A stretch of DNA of 64,000 bases, taken from Linum tenue (lineage: Eukaryota > Streptophyta > Magnoliopsida > Malpighiales > Linaceae). Shown here piece by piece: positions 36,126 to 45,515 of this stretch. The notes below the pieces were generated by a model. It made no database searches and was not told the origin of the DNA. It was given only the letters and a program-made list of their open reading frames with translations. A program made the translations under genes and the position numbers. The first letter of the stretch is position 1, and every line of letters begins with the position of its first letter. The DNA is taken from the NCBI GenBank assembly GCA_946122785.1, contig CAMGYJ010000002.1, forward strand, positions 58,615,703 through 58,679,702, in the 5' to 3' direction.

Positions 36126-37176
36126 AATAATCAACTTTCACCTTCTTCTTTCTTCACTCTTTGGGTATTTTAATACTCATTCAGCTTCCAAGTTTTCATT
36201 CAGCATAATGTATGATTTTATCTAAATTAGGCGTCCATATGTTGCGGTCTACACTCTACAAACACAATTATACAGTATAGGAACAATATTGAGCTCTATT
36301 TTTTATGAGTCTAAAAGAGAGGAATGTTTGACTCTTGAGTGGTTATGCAAAGTATTGACCAATTACTTAACTGGTTAATTGGTTTCCTCTCTCTCGTATT
36401 GCCACATCCTCCGAATCCAACTCGGCCACATACCACCCTTCTTCCATAATAGCCTCGCTAAAAAGCTTTGCTCTATTTCCATCCCATGCCGTTGGTCTTG
36501 GTGAACCAGTCGGAATTCCTCTATTGGGCTTTCCTCCATCATCTGTTTCCATGGCTGCAGTTGTTGCACTCACGAGCCGCCATACGAATAGCAAAACCCT
36601 AGATCACGTATCACAGAGGGAGTTCCTAACATCTCAAAGTTCCATCTTGAGATAAGAGAAAGTATATGTGAATAATATGAATATTTTTTAACATAAAAAG
36701 TGTTGGTATTGGCTAGGATAGCTAACCGAAAGCCTGGCAGGGCAGGCCAGCTCAAAAATCTCATAATAATAATGACTTCATTGAATACAAAAATGGATAT
36801 CATCCAAATAAATAAACAGATTGATTCCAAGCCCCAATAGCAATACTAAAAAAAAAAATTGGGAAGAGAAGGCGCTCACTTGCATTGCATTTGCATTGCA
36901 TTGCATTTGCATTGCATTGCATGTATATCCAATCCCACTTGCCCAACTAACTCTCTTCAAAACTTTGCTATTGGTAATGGAGAATGGGAAACCAACTTTT
37001 CACAACTCACAAGTCACAAGATAAATAAAAAATTATAATTCGTACGAGGTCCTTTATTTGTATTTTTTTTTTAGTACATACATAGTGCTGCTATAATGGT
37101 ACCTGTGAACCAATCCGGTTCATTTGCTGAATCAATCAAAGAAAATTAACTTTGGAATCAATCTAACCAAATTAAG
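36126..37176. other. AT-rich spacer
   Basis: No gene supported. A 75-residue minus-strand frame at 36367-36594 is not recognised. It contains the hexamer microsatellite listed separately. Confidence 0.4.
36881..36922 (+). repeat. TGCATT microsatellite
   Basis: Alternating TTGCA and TTTGCA units (TTGCATTGCATTTGCATTGC pattern) over about 42 bp. Confidence 0.9.
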
Positions 37177-37904
37177 TACCCCGCAGTTTGCCTGCGATTT
37201 TTTTTCCTGCCACTTCGTAGAGATCGTAGCGAAATTTTCTAAATTTTTTGGGCATCCGGACATAAAGACTTTTTATTTATTCCACATAACATTTCGAGAT
37301 CTTGGAAGTCGAAAAAGTCGTAGGTAATTGGGTCCCACCTTCATCCCGAAAAAACGTCGTTTGCTACCACGAATGAGCAATTTTTCGATTTCGTCAAACT
37401 TTAGATGGTCATAGCTTTGTGCTACGCAATCTGAATGTCACAATTTTTTTTATTTCGTAAAACTTATTAAGGACTACAACTTTTATAATAGCTACTTTTT
37501 CTTAATGTATGTGGATTTGTGAAAACTGAAAAGTAAAGCCAAAGTTAAACCAAAATCTCATATATTCAAAAATATTTTCTGTTTTGAAAATTCCTTCTTA
37601 TTTAAACTTGTAGACCTTAAAAAGTTATGCGGAATCAATTTTTTTTTTATGAAGTTCGAGTTCCGAAGCACAAACTTATGGCATTTCAAAGTATGGCGAA
37701 ATCAAAAAATTACTCGTTCGGGGTAGCAAACGAAGTTTTTTCGGGACGAAAGGGAGACCAAATCACCTATAAACGTTTGCGGCTTGAAAGATCTCAAAAA
37801 TTATACGGAATCAAAAAATATTTCGTTGCTATCGGATATCCGAGCGTAAACTTACGTTTGTTTGAAGTAGTAGGAAAAAAATTTCGCAGGCAAACCGCGG
37901 GGTC
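37177..37904. repeat. Long imperfect inverted repeat (hairpin locus)
   Basis: The left arm starts ACCCCGCAGTTTGCCTGCG near 37178 and pairs with CGCAGGCAAACCGCGGGGT ending near 37903. Pairing stays in register (coordinate sums near 75081-75085) through GAGATCTT, the CCCGAAAAAAC-TCGTTTGCTACC block (37348-37370 with about 37720-37745), and the inner TTAAGGACTACAA block (about 37468 with 37612). Arms are about 310 bp around a loop of about 110 bp. An open frame of 108 residues crosses the right arm but resembles nothing. It may be a MITE-like foldback element or a source of small RNAs. Confidence 0.75.
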
Positions 37905-38409
37905 GGGTAGCGGTTTTGCCTCGCATCGTTGTGGAGGCGCACAGTCAATCTGACTGCGGCAACCCCATGCGATTTTCAGCCGATAAGAACGAAAACCGCT
38001 TGACCCCCTGCGGTTTTTGTATACAAAGACATAAGGGGCCACGATTTTTGGGAAATGGTGGTATTTTGATTTTTTTTTGGAAATGAGTGGTAGTTTTGGA
38101 AATTTTTTTGTTTTTGGGTGGTATTTTTGGAAAATTTCCATTAACTTTTGGTCGAGAGTCTACGCAAATTGATGTTAACCGATCGTTTGTTTTAATTATT
38201 ACCGATTTTTATCTAACTTGTTGGTATATGATGAATTTTGTTTTATTTGTTATTGTTCTACGCTAATCGATTCATTTATATTTTGCACGTATTGGAAAAT
38301 TTTAAATAGTTTATTAATGATTTTAAAGTAAAATTTCTATTATTTATTGATTATGACATTAATGATAATTAGTTCATATATATTTTTAGGGTGCATATCA
38401 TTTTGATAT

Positions 38410-38756
38410 CCGCCTGCTCCCGGTGCAGCTCCACCTTCTGTGCAGCCGGCTGTTGGTTCCCTGTACACGGCTCCCGTTGGAGGTTGGACACGTTTACTCG
38501 ATCCCCCAATTCCAATGGCTTGACATTTAATTGATCCCATTGGATGTTTTCTATTCGGTTATTTTTTGATTGAGCCAACTCAGGGGATTAATAGATTCTA
38601 ATCTCTGGTAGTTCACGATTATCCCGGAAGCACTTGAAGGTGTGAAGGCTGCACTTGCTAGCAGCGAGATTGAACAGTAAGCGGCAACAAAGAAGAGAGT
38701 TGTCCCCCGAAAAGTTGCGGTGCCAATCTTGGGAAGATCCCACTCTTGCAGAGTGG
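38410..38756 (+). pseudogene. Fragment of an RBM42-like RRM-protein gene
   Basis: The first piece (38410-38482) reads PPAPGAAPPSVQPAVGSLYT then APVG and ends at a consensus donor (GGAG/GTTGG). The second piece (from about 38627) reads EALEGVKAALASSEIEQ, a stop, KKRVVPRKVA, then after a frame shift QSWEDPTLAEW. These are the segments before the RNA-recognition motif in plant RBM42-type proteins, where WEDPTLxEWP leads into the RRM. The RRM itself is missing, and there are a stop and a frame shift. Keeping an intron-like gap suggests a DNA-level copy, not a processed retrocopy. Confidence 0.5.
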
Positions 38757-39962
38757 CTTAAAATTAAACCCACCGGTTTCTTGTTGGATATGTTGCTTGT
38801 GCGAGGTGCTAAATAAATCGTCGTTATTTTTTCCCCCCGATACCCAAGTAGGCGTTTGATGTTCTGGGAACTCTTGGGGTCTATTCTTAGGCTTGGCAAC
38901 GGGGTGGATCAAGGTCGGGGAGGGCCTATCCACAACCCGCCAAAATGCTACCATATTTTTCCCGAATCCGCCCCCTTAGCAATATCGGTCGCGTTTTGAG
39001 GCCCTAGCTCTAAACCATTGGGTGACGGGTTTCAACCTGTCATAGCGGGTTTACCCACTACAACCAAACATCTAATAAAACCAACAAACTACATTAAAAT
39101 TGAAACTGAAAACTGCATAAACCCTGCCATTATCTTACCTCACATGTTCATCAATCACACGAGAAAGCAAACCAATCATTAGGCAGTAGCTATCGGATTA
39201 AGTACGCTAAATCAATAAAAAAATTGAAGCTAGCAAGAACCAAGACAATCAAATCAAGTAAATAAGTTATATACCTTCATGAATAATCAATAAATACTTC
39301 AACAGTCTAGTCGAAACCCTTAAAACCCTAACATAAATCAAGAAAACAACCATCTGTTAGACATGAGACATCAGACAAGCACTTGAATAGAATCTCACAA
39401 ATCCCAAACTATAGGCAAGAAGAACACTTACGGTTTGTGCTCCTTGCAATTGTTGTGACTGGAAATGGGAATTGCAGGCAGCTACTAGCTTACTACTTCC
39501 CTCAATCTCTCGTGAGTGGACTGGGTTGTGAGAATATGCAAGGGAAGACATGCAATTACAGTATTTATAGGCGCATGCATGAAGGAGAAGGAGAAGGAGA
39601 AGGAGAAGGAAAAGATGAACTCGAAATTGAAGATTTAATAAAGGAAAGTGGCGCTATAATCGCCATCGGGAATGGCTCGATTTGAAAACCTCGATATGGC
39701 CTCTAACAATTGATTGGGTATCTGCTCTTGTGATCAATGGATGTAGGGATTTTGTGCAGTTTTTCTCGCCAATCCAAGAGCAAAATGCGAGATTTGAGGA
39801 AAAGAAGAAGGGTTAGAGAGGGACTTAGGGTTGGAGATTAGGTTTTCAGAGTGACTCTAGGTTAATTGGAGGGGATTTTTTCGCGAAATGAGCTGGGATT
39901 AGGCTGGGATGGGGTTGTTGAATCGAGGGTAGGCGGGTATCGGGTGTTTCCGAGGCAGATAC

Positions 39963-40365
39963 TATCAAGTGAAGAAGATGAAGAAGATGATCTGCAGAGC
40001 AAATGAATTCAAGCTGCAGAGTGTTAAGAAGAAACGAAGAAGAAACCTCACCCAGAAACGGAAACGTTTCTGGGTTCCCTTCCATCCAGCTTAAGTGAAA
40101 GAGCGATACGACGACGTTGTGGAGTTCTGGAGCTTACTGTTGGGTGGAACCTTTTATGACGAGTCACGTTGTGCCAAGTGGCTTTACCTTTACTGTCAAT
40201 TTAAATTTCCGTTTTACATTTCCAGTTTTACTGTTTTGTAACGTGAACTTGAATCCTCTTTGCTGGGTATAAAAGATGAGCTAGAGAGATCCTTTGCTCT
40301 CTGCGCATTTCCCATTTCGTTGCGTCTCTTTCTTCCGCTTAACCCTAGCTCGAGCAATTATGAAA
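39963..40365 (+). repeat. 5' LTR of the Copia element
   Basis: 403 bp. A TATA-like box (GGGTATAAAAG, about 40265-40275) marks the U3/R promoter region. Ends ATTATGAAA immediately before the primer-binding site. Confidence 0.95.
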
Positions 40366-40377
40366 TGGTATCAGAGC
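40366..40377 (+). other. Primer-binding site (initiator Met tRNA)
   Basis: TGGTATCAGAGC directly follows the 5' LTR and is the standard complement to the 3' end of plant initiator methionine tRNA used by Copia elements. No spacer base separates it from the LTR. Confidence 0.9.
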
Positions 40378-40400
40378 GGTTGCTGAACCAGTAACCTGCC

Positions 40401-41729
40401 ATGGCGTCAACACCACCGCAGCCGAATACTCCTCCGGGAGGTATTCCATTTGGAAGTTTTGGTGGAATGAGTTCAGGAGCAACGAATGGATCTAACAGCA
40501 ACGAGCGCACAGATCTGCAATTTGGTAATCCTTTATACATCAATCCAAACGAAAATATCTCTCAATCTATTGTCTCGGAAGTTTTGGATGGTACGAATTA
40601 CCAGATGTGGCAGCGAGCTGTCCGAATGGCTTTGAAAACAAAGCACAAAATTGGGTTCATAGATGGTTCAATTGCTGTGCCCACTGTAGGCGATCCAACT
40701 TACAGTACTTGGGATGCTTGTAATACTCTGGTTTTGTGTTGGATTTTGAACTCTGTGGAGAAGGAAATTCGACGAAGTGTGATGCAGCACGAGGTAGCTC
40801 GAACCTTATGGGAAGAGCTTAAGGCTCGTTTTGGTTTCACTAATGCTATTAAGTTGTCGAACATGGAGGATCAAATTATTGCTTGTAAACAGGGAACCCA
40901 GAGTGTTACACAGTACTACACAGCCCTGAAGGGTCTGTGGGAAGAACATCTCCAGTATCATCCGATTGTGGATTGCAATTGTGCCCCACAACGAACTCAA
41001 CCTTGTGCAGCAGTTGAGGCCTTCAAGCAGAAACAGGAGACTGATTATCTGATCAGGTTTTTGAAAGGCCTGAGATCTGAGTTTGATGTCGTTCATACTC
41101 AGATTCTTATGATGAAGCCACTTCCTACTGTGGAAGTAGCCATTAATGACGTTTTGCAACATGAACAGAAGCTGAAGGCTGATAAGGGAATTACTAGAGG
41201 TGTGCAGACAGTTGCTCTTGCAGTGCAAGGAGATTCTCCAGATGGAAAGAAGTTTTGTCGATACTGTAAGAAGGATGGACATGTTAAGGAGGAATGCTAT
41301 CGTCTGAAGAACAAAAAGTTGAGAATGGCTGGAGGAGTTGCTGCAGCAGTAACTCAGGGAGAATCTTCAACTGAAAGTGACACAGGCAGTTCAGAATCAA
41401 AGTTGAGTTGTGATTCCAGAAGTGTGTCTTCTAAGGAGGGTTTCAGTTTCTCTTCTGAAGAGCTTCAAAAGCTCAGATACCTGCTGCAAACAGTTCCTTC
41501 TTCTGGATCTTCATCTCCAGCATCATCACCAATTAACCATCTGGCCTTTTCTGTGGCTAACAGCACATCTCCTTTCCCCACTTATGCTGGTAAACTTGTT
41601 TTATCCTCCTCTTTTATGCAGCATAAGTCTGAATCCCTTTCTCATTCCTGGATCTTAGATACTGGAGCATCAGACCATATTGCTTGTCATATTGATTTGT
41701 TTGCTGAGTCAATGCCAGTAAGAGACTAA
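40401..41729 (+). CDS. Copia gag and protease (upstream of an in-frame stop)
   Basis: 442 codons. The gag part (residues about 50-260) contains WQRAVRMALKTKHKIGFIDG and LWEELKARFG of the UBN2/Retrotran_gag family. The zinc knuckle CRYCKKDGHVKEEC (CX2CX4HX4C) is at about residues 288-301. A Ser-rich linker leads to the aspartic protease motif WILDTGASDHIA at about residues 417-428. The frame ends at TAA 41727-41729, shortly after the protease active site. The next codon continues in the same frame with the rest of the polyprotein. The product as written would contain gag and only the start of the protease. Whether the stop is a mutation or is suppressed cannot be told from the sequence. Confidence 0.9.
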   Translation: MASTPPQPNTPPGGIPFGSFGGMSSGATNGSNSNERTDLQFGNPLYINPNENISQSIVSEVLDGTNYQMWQRAVRMALKTKHKIGFIDGSIAVPTVGDPTYSTWDACNTLVLCWILNSVEKEIRRSVMQHEVARTLWEELKARFGFTNAIKLSNMEDQIIACKQGTQSVTQYYTALKGLWEEHLQYHPIVDCNCAPQRTQPCAAVEAFKQKQETDYLIRFLKGLRSEFDVVHTQILMMKPLPTVEVAINDVLQHEQKLKADKGITRGVQTVALAVQGDSPDGKKFCRYCKKDGHVKEECYRLKNKKLRMAGGVAAAVTQGESSTESDTGSSESKLSCDSRSVSSKEGFSFSSEELQKLRYLLQTVPSSGSSSPASSPINHLAFSVANSTSPFPTYAGKLVLSSSFMQHKSESLSHSWILDTGASDHIACHIDLFAESMPVRD

Positions 41730-44700
41730 TTTGTCTACTTACCTAATGGTACCAGGGTGTTGGTTAGTCATGTAGGAAAAGTCCAATTATCTCCAGATTT
41801 GTCTCTAGACCATGTCCTACTAGTGCCTAGTTTCACATTCAACTTGATCTCAGTTAGTAAGTTGACACATGACCAACCCATATCCTTACATTTTGAGTCT
41901 GATTCTTGTCAAATTCAGGACCTGGTGACCCAGAAAAGGACTGGTTTGGCAAGACAGAGTAATGGATTATACCAACTACACACCAAGACCAAAGGACCAC
42001 TATTACCTACACCACAAGCTGCCCTCTCTTACAACTTTCAACCACAAAACATCAACCTTTGGCATTGGCGTTTAGGACACCCTGGCAAAGACAAAGAGAA
42101 GCAGATATTACCTAGTGATAGGAATGTAGTTTCTCACTGTCAGACATGTCATTTTGCTAAACACAAAAGACTCTCTTTTCCTGTTAGCAGTAGTAGAGCA
42201 GCTGCTGTTTTTGATTTAATCCATGTAGACATCTGGGGACCATTGGCAACTAAGTCTCATGAAGGCTATTCCTACTTTCTTACTGTGGTTGATGACTATT
42301 CTAGAGCTGTCTGGGTGTTTCTAATGAAGTTTAAATCTGAAGCTGGTTATTTGTTACAAAGTTTCTGTACCATGGTTGAGAAACAATATTCCAAATCAGT
42401 TAAGATCATTCGTAGTGATCAAGGTTCAGAGTTTCACCTAGCAGAGTTCTATGCTGACAAAGGCATCATTCACCAACAGTCCTGTGTGGAAACCCCTGAG
42501 CAGAATGCTCGAGTAGAGAGGAAACACCAGCATATCCTCAATGTAGCTCGAGCACTGCGGTTCCAATCTGGTGTTCCACTCAGATTTTGGAGTGATTGTG
42601 TCCTTCATGCTGTCTATTTGATAAACAGACTTCCTAGCTCAGTCATTGATAACAAATCTCCATATGAGCTTCTTTACCATAAACCTCCCATTCTCACTAA
42701 CCTGAAAGTTTTTGGATCCCTATATGCTTCTACTCTTCACAGGGATAGAACTAAGTTTGATTCAAGAGCTAAACAGTGTATATTCCTTGGATTCCTCACT
42801 GGAATCAAAGGATTCAAACTATTTGATCTCAATTCTCATTCTTTCTTTGTGTCCAGGGATGTAGTTTTCTATGAAACTATCCTTCCTTTTCACCCTACTC
42901 CTACTCAACACATCCCTGACATTATTTCCCCACAGCTAAATCCTCTCCCAGTTCCACTTCCTTCTCAAACTTCTTCTATAATTCAGCCTGCCAACTTTTC
43001 TGCTCCTGGTTCACCTGCTGATCCAGGATCCTTCTCCAACCAAATCCCAACTGTTCCTTCTTCTCAGCCTGTTTCCACTCCTCTTCCTAGTCCTTCTTCT
43101 ACTCCTGCTTCTAGTTCTTTCTCTTCTCCATCACTGCCTTCTTCTAGTGATGCTTCTCCCCTCAGTTTGCAGTCTGAAGGGGGGGATATGGAGATTGAAG
43201 TCTTTCCTGATGTTGATGATTCAGATGAAGCTGAGTTTTTAAGGAAGTCAAACAGGAATAGGTCAGTACCAGTTTGGCATAAGGATTATCATGTGAGTAT
43301 GGTTGCCACAACTAGCAACAAACATCATATCTGTCACATAGTTGGTTATGATCATCTCACTGCCTCTCAGAAGGCTTTTGCCTTAAATGTTCTTTCTATT
43401 GAGGAACCTACCTCATATGCTGAAGCTTGCAAGGATCCTCGTTGGTTGCAAGCTTGTAAGGAGGAAATAATTGCACTTTATGAAAACCAGACTTGGGAAG
43501 TGGTTAAATTGCCTCCAGGAAAGAGACCTATAGGAGCCAAATGGGTGTTCAAGGTGAAATACAGGTCTGATGGAGCAATAGAGAGGTTCAAGGCACGGTT
43601 AGTAGCCAAGGGCTACACTCAAATCTATGGCATTGATTTCCTGGATACATACTCTCCAGTTGCCAAAATAAACTCAGTGAAAACTCTATTAGCTGTAGCA
43701 GCAGCCAAGGATTGGCACATCCACCAAATGGATGTGTCCAATGCATTCTTACATGGAGATTTGGATGAGGAGGTATATCTGGAAATTCCTCCTGGAGTTG
43801 ATGTGCCTAAGAATTCAGGTATGGTTTTCAAACTTAAGAAATCCTTGTATGGCCTTAAACAGGCAAGTAGGCAATGGTTTTCTAAACTTGCTAGTGCACT
43901 GTTGAAGAATGGCTACTCACAAACAGCCTCTGATTACTCAATGTTTGTGAGGTGGATCCAAGGCAGAATTGTAGTAGTCCTTGTTTATGTTGATGACATT
44001 TTGATAGCTGGAAGCTACCTTGGAGACATCCAGCAACTTAAAACATTTTTGAGTAAGGAATTCAAGGTCAAAGACTTAGGTCAGATGAGCTACTTTCTTG
44101 GTTTGGGAGTTATCAGAGATCATAAAGGGATCTCTGTTTGTCAGAGAAAGTATTGTCTAGAACTTCTTGATGACACTGGTTTTGTTGAGGCCAAAGGCTG
44201 TCTTTCTCCAGTGGATTGCAATGCTAAACTCTCTGCAGAACAGGGTGAATTATTAGCTGATCCAGGTGTGTACAGGAGGTTGATAGGGCGTTTACATTAT
44301 CTGACCATCACTAGGCCAGATATAGCTTATGCTGTACAGCAGCTTGCCCAATTCCAATCATCACCTCGTGTTGAACATCTGCAAGCTGCTCATCGAGTTA
44401 TCAGGTATATCAAGCAGACTCTTGGTCAAGGCTTGATCTTCAGGGCAGATTCCAAACTTGAACTCACTGGATATTGTGATGCTGACTGGGCAAGTTGCCC
44501 TGACTCGAGAAGGTCACTTACAGGCTACTGCACATTCTTGGGAACTTCATTGATTACTTGGAAGACTAAGAAGCAGACCACTGTGTCTAGATCTTCCTCA
44601 GAAGCAGAGTATAGAGCTTTGGCTCAGGTTGTTTGTGAAGTCCAGTGGTTGAGGAATTTGCTTGCTGAAATGGGAATCAAGGTACCATTACCCATTTCTT

Positions 44701-44993
44701 TGTTCTGTGACAACAAGTCTGCATTACATATTGCTGAAAACCCAGTTTTTCATGAAAGAACCAAACATATTGAAATCGATTGCCATGTTACGAGGGAAAG
44801 GTTGAAATCAGGGTTGATTAAACTACATCATGTGAGAACTGATGATCAAGTGGCAGATTTGTTTACAAAGGGAATGACGAGATACAGATTGAAGTTCTTA
44901 TTAGACAAGCTGGGAGTTCACAATGTTTACTCGCCAGCTTGCGGGGGCGTATCAAGTGAAGAAGATGAAGAAGATGATCTGCAGAGCAAATGA
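41730..44993 (+). CDS. Copia integrase, reverse transcriptase and RNase H
   Basis: Same frame as gag, open for 1087 codons after the single stop. Order: rest of the protease; GAG-pre-integrase with LWHWRLGHPG and HCQTCHFAKHKR; integrase core with FDLIHVDIWGP, IIRSDQGSEF and the E of the PEQNARVERKH block; a Ser/Pro-rich spacer; RT with IGAKWVFKVKY, LHGDLDEEVYL, YGLKQASRQW and the catalytic YVDDILIAGS; RNase H with GYCDADWASC and SRSSSEAEYRALAQ; and DLFTKGM at the end. All catalytic residues that can be checked are present. The frame runs 44 nt into the 3' LTR and stops at 44991-44993. Translation would need readthrough of the stop at 41727 or a separate start. Confidence 0.92.
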   Translation, partial: FVYLPNGTRVLVSHVGKVQLSPDLSLDHVLLVPSFTFNLISVSKLTHDQPISLHFESDSCQIQDLVTQKRTGLARQSNGLYQLHTKTKGPLLPTPQAALSYNFQPQNINLWHWRLGHPGKDKEKQILPSDRNVVSHCQTCHFAKHKRLSFPVSSSRAAAVFDLIHVDIWGPLATKSHEGYSYFLTVVDDYSRAVWVFLMKFKSEAGYLLQSFCTMVEKQYSKSVKIIRSDQGSEFHLAEFYADKGIIHQQSCVETPEQNARVERKHQHILNVARALRFQSGVPLRFWSDCVLHAVYLINRLPSSVIDNKSPYELLYHKPPILTNLKVFGSLYASTLHRDRTKFDSRAKQCIFLGFLTGIKGFKLFDLNSHSFFVSRDVVFYETILPFHPTPTQHIPDIISPQLNPLPVPLPSQTSSIIQPANFSAPGSPADPGSFSNQIPTVPSSQPVSTPLPSPSSTPASSSFSSPSLPSSSDASPLSLQSEGGDMEIEVFPDVDDSDEAEFLRKSNRNRSVPVWHKDYHVSMVATTSNKHHICHIVGYDHLTASQKAFALNVLSIEEPTSYAEACKDPRWLQACKEEIIALYENQTWEVVKLPPGKRPIGAKWVFKVKYRSDGAIERFKARLVAKGYTQIYGIDFLDTYSPVAKINSVKTLLAVAAAKDWHIHQMDVSNAFLHGDLDEEVYLEIPPGVDVPKNSGMVFKLKKSLYGLKQASRQWFSKLASALLKNGYSQTASDYSMFVRWIQGRIVVVLVYVDDILIAGSYLGDIQQLKTFLSKEFKVKDLGQMSYFLGLGVIRDHKGISVCQRKYCLELLDDTGFVEAKGCLSPVDCNAKLSAEQGELLADPGVYRRLIGRLHYLTITRPDIAYAVQQLAQFQSSPRVEHLQAAHRVIRYIKQTLGQGLIFRADSKLELTGYCDADWASCPDSRRSLTGYCTFLGTSLITWKTKKQTTVSRSSSEAEYRALAQVVCEVQWLRNLLAEMGIKVPLPISLFCDNKSALHIAENPVFHERTKHIEIDCHVTRERLKSGLIKLHHVRTDDQVADLFTKGMTRYRLKFLLDKLGVHNVYSPACGGVSSEEDEEDDLQSK

Positions 44994-45352
44994 ATTCAAG
45001 CTGCAGAGTGTTAAGAAGAAACGAAGAAGAAACCTCACCCAGAAACGGAAACGTTTCTGGGTTCCCTTCCATCCAGCTTAAGTGAAAGAGCGATACGACG
45101 ACGTTGTGGAGTTCTGGAGCTTACCGTTGGGTGGAACCTTTTATGACGAGTCACGTTGTGCCAAGTGGCTTTACCTTTACTGTCAATTTAAATTTCCGTT
45201 TTACATTTCCAGTTTTACTGTTTTGTAACGTGAACTTGAATCCTCTTTGCTGGGTATAAAAGATGAGCTAGAGAGATCCTTTGCTCTCTGCGCATTTCCC
45301 ATTTCGTTGCGTCTCTTTCTTCCGCTTAACCCTAGCTCGAGCAATTATGAAA
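44950..45352 (+). repeat. 3' LTR of the Copia element
   Basis: 403 bp, one mismatch to the 5' LTR. Preceded by GCTTGCGGGGGCG, which serves as the polypurine tract position. Confidence 0.95.
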
Positions 45353-45515
45353 GATACCACCAAACCCACAATCGCCCGGCAACCGGCTATAGCGGGTTTC
45401 AGATTCCCTGTTACTTGTCAATAATCCATTTGTCTGGATTATCACCTTCAGAAATTAGGGCACATTCGGGCGGGTACCCAGAATTCGGGTCTCATTGCCA
45501 AGCCTATCTATTCTC

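Larger units (their letters stand above)
39963..45352 (+). mobile_element. Young full-length Ty1/Copia retrotransposon
   Basis: Two 403-bp LTRs (39963-40365 and 44950-45352) differ at one position, T versus C in the GAGCTTA(C)(T/C)GTTGGG block. The exact duplication GATAC flanks the element (39958-39962 and 45353-45357). A primer-binding site follows the 5' LTR directly and a G-rich polypurine-like tract (GCGGGGGCG) precedes the 3' LTR. The domain order gag, protease, integrase, RT, RNase H defines Copia. The LTRs begin TATCA and end TGAAA, not TG...CA. One in-frame UAA interrupts the coding region. It sits inside the hAT element. Confidence 0.95.
38888..45507. mobile_element. Non-autonomous hAT element, interrupted by Copia
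   Basis: The ends are TAGGCTTGGCAA at 38888 and TTGCCAAGCCTA ending 45507, flanked by the exact 8-bp duplication TCTATTCT (38880-38887 and 45508-45515), which is diagnostic of hAT. Subterminal GGGCGGGTACCC and CGGGTTT words resemble many plant hAT MITEs. Removing the Copia insertion leaves about 1.2 kb with no transposase. The left part holds a (GAAGGA)n run at 39581-39610. Confidence 0.85.

Noticed and set aside
36367..36594. 75-codon minus-strand frame near 36.5 kb
   Set aside because: I considered a LINE RNase H piece but could not match its conserved residues.
39846..40085. Minus-strand open frame shared by 39846-40085 and 44863-45072
   Set aside because: It is the antisense of the Copia LTR start, so it appears twice. 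No domain recognised.
40806..41282. Antisense frame of 158 codons inside Copia gag
   Set aside because: Shadow of the gag coding frame.
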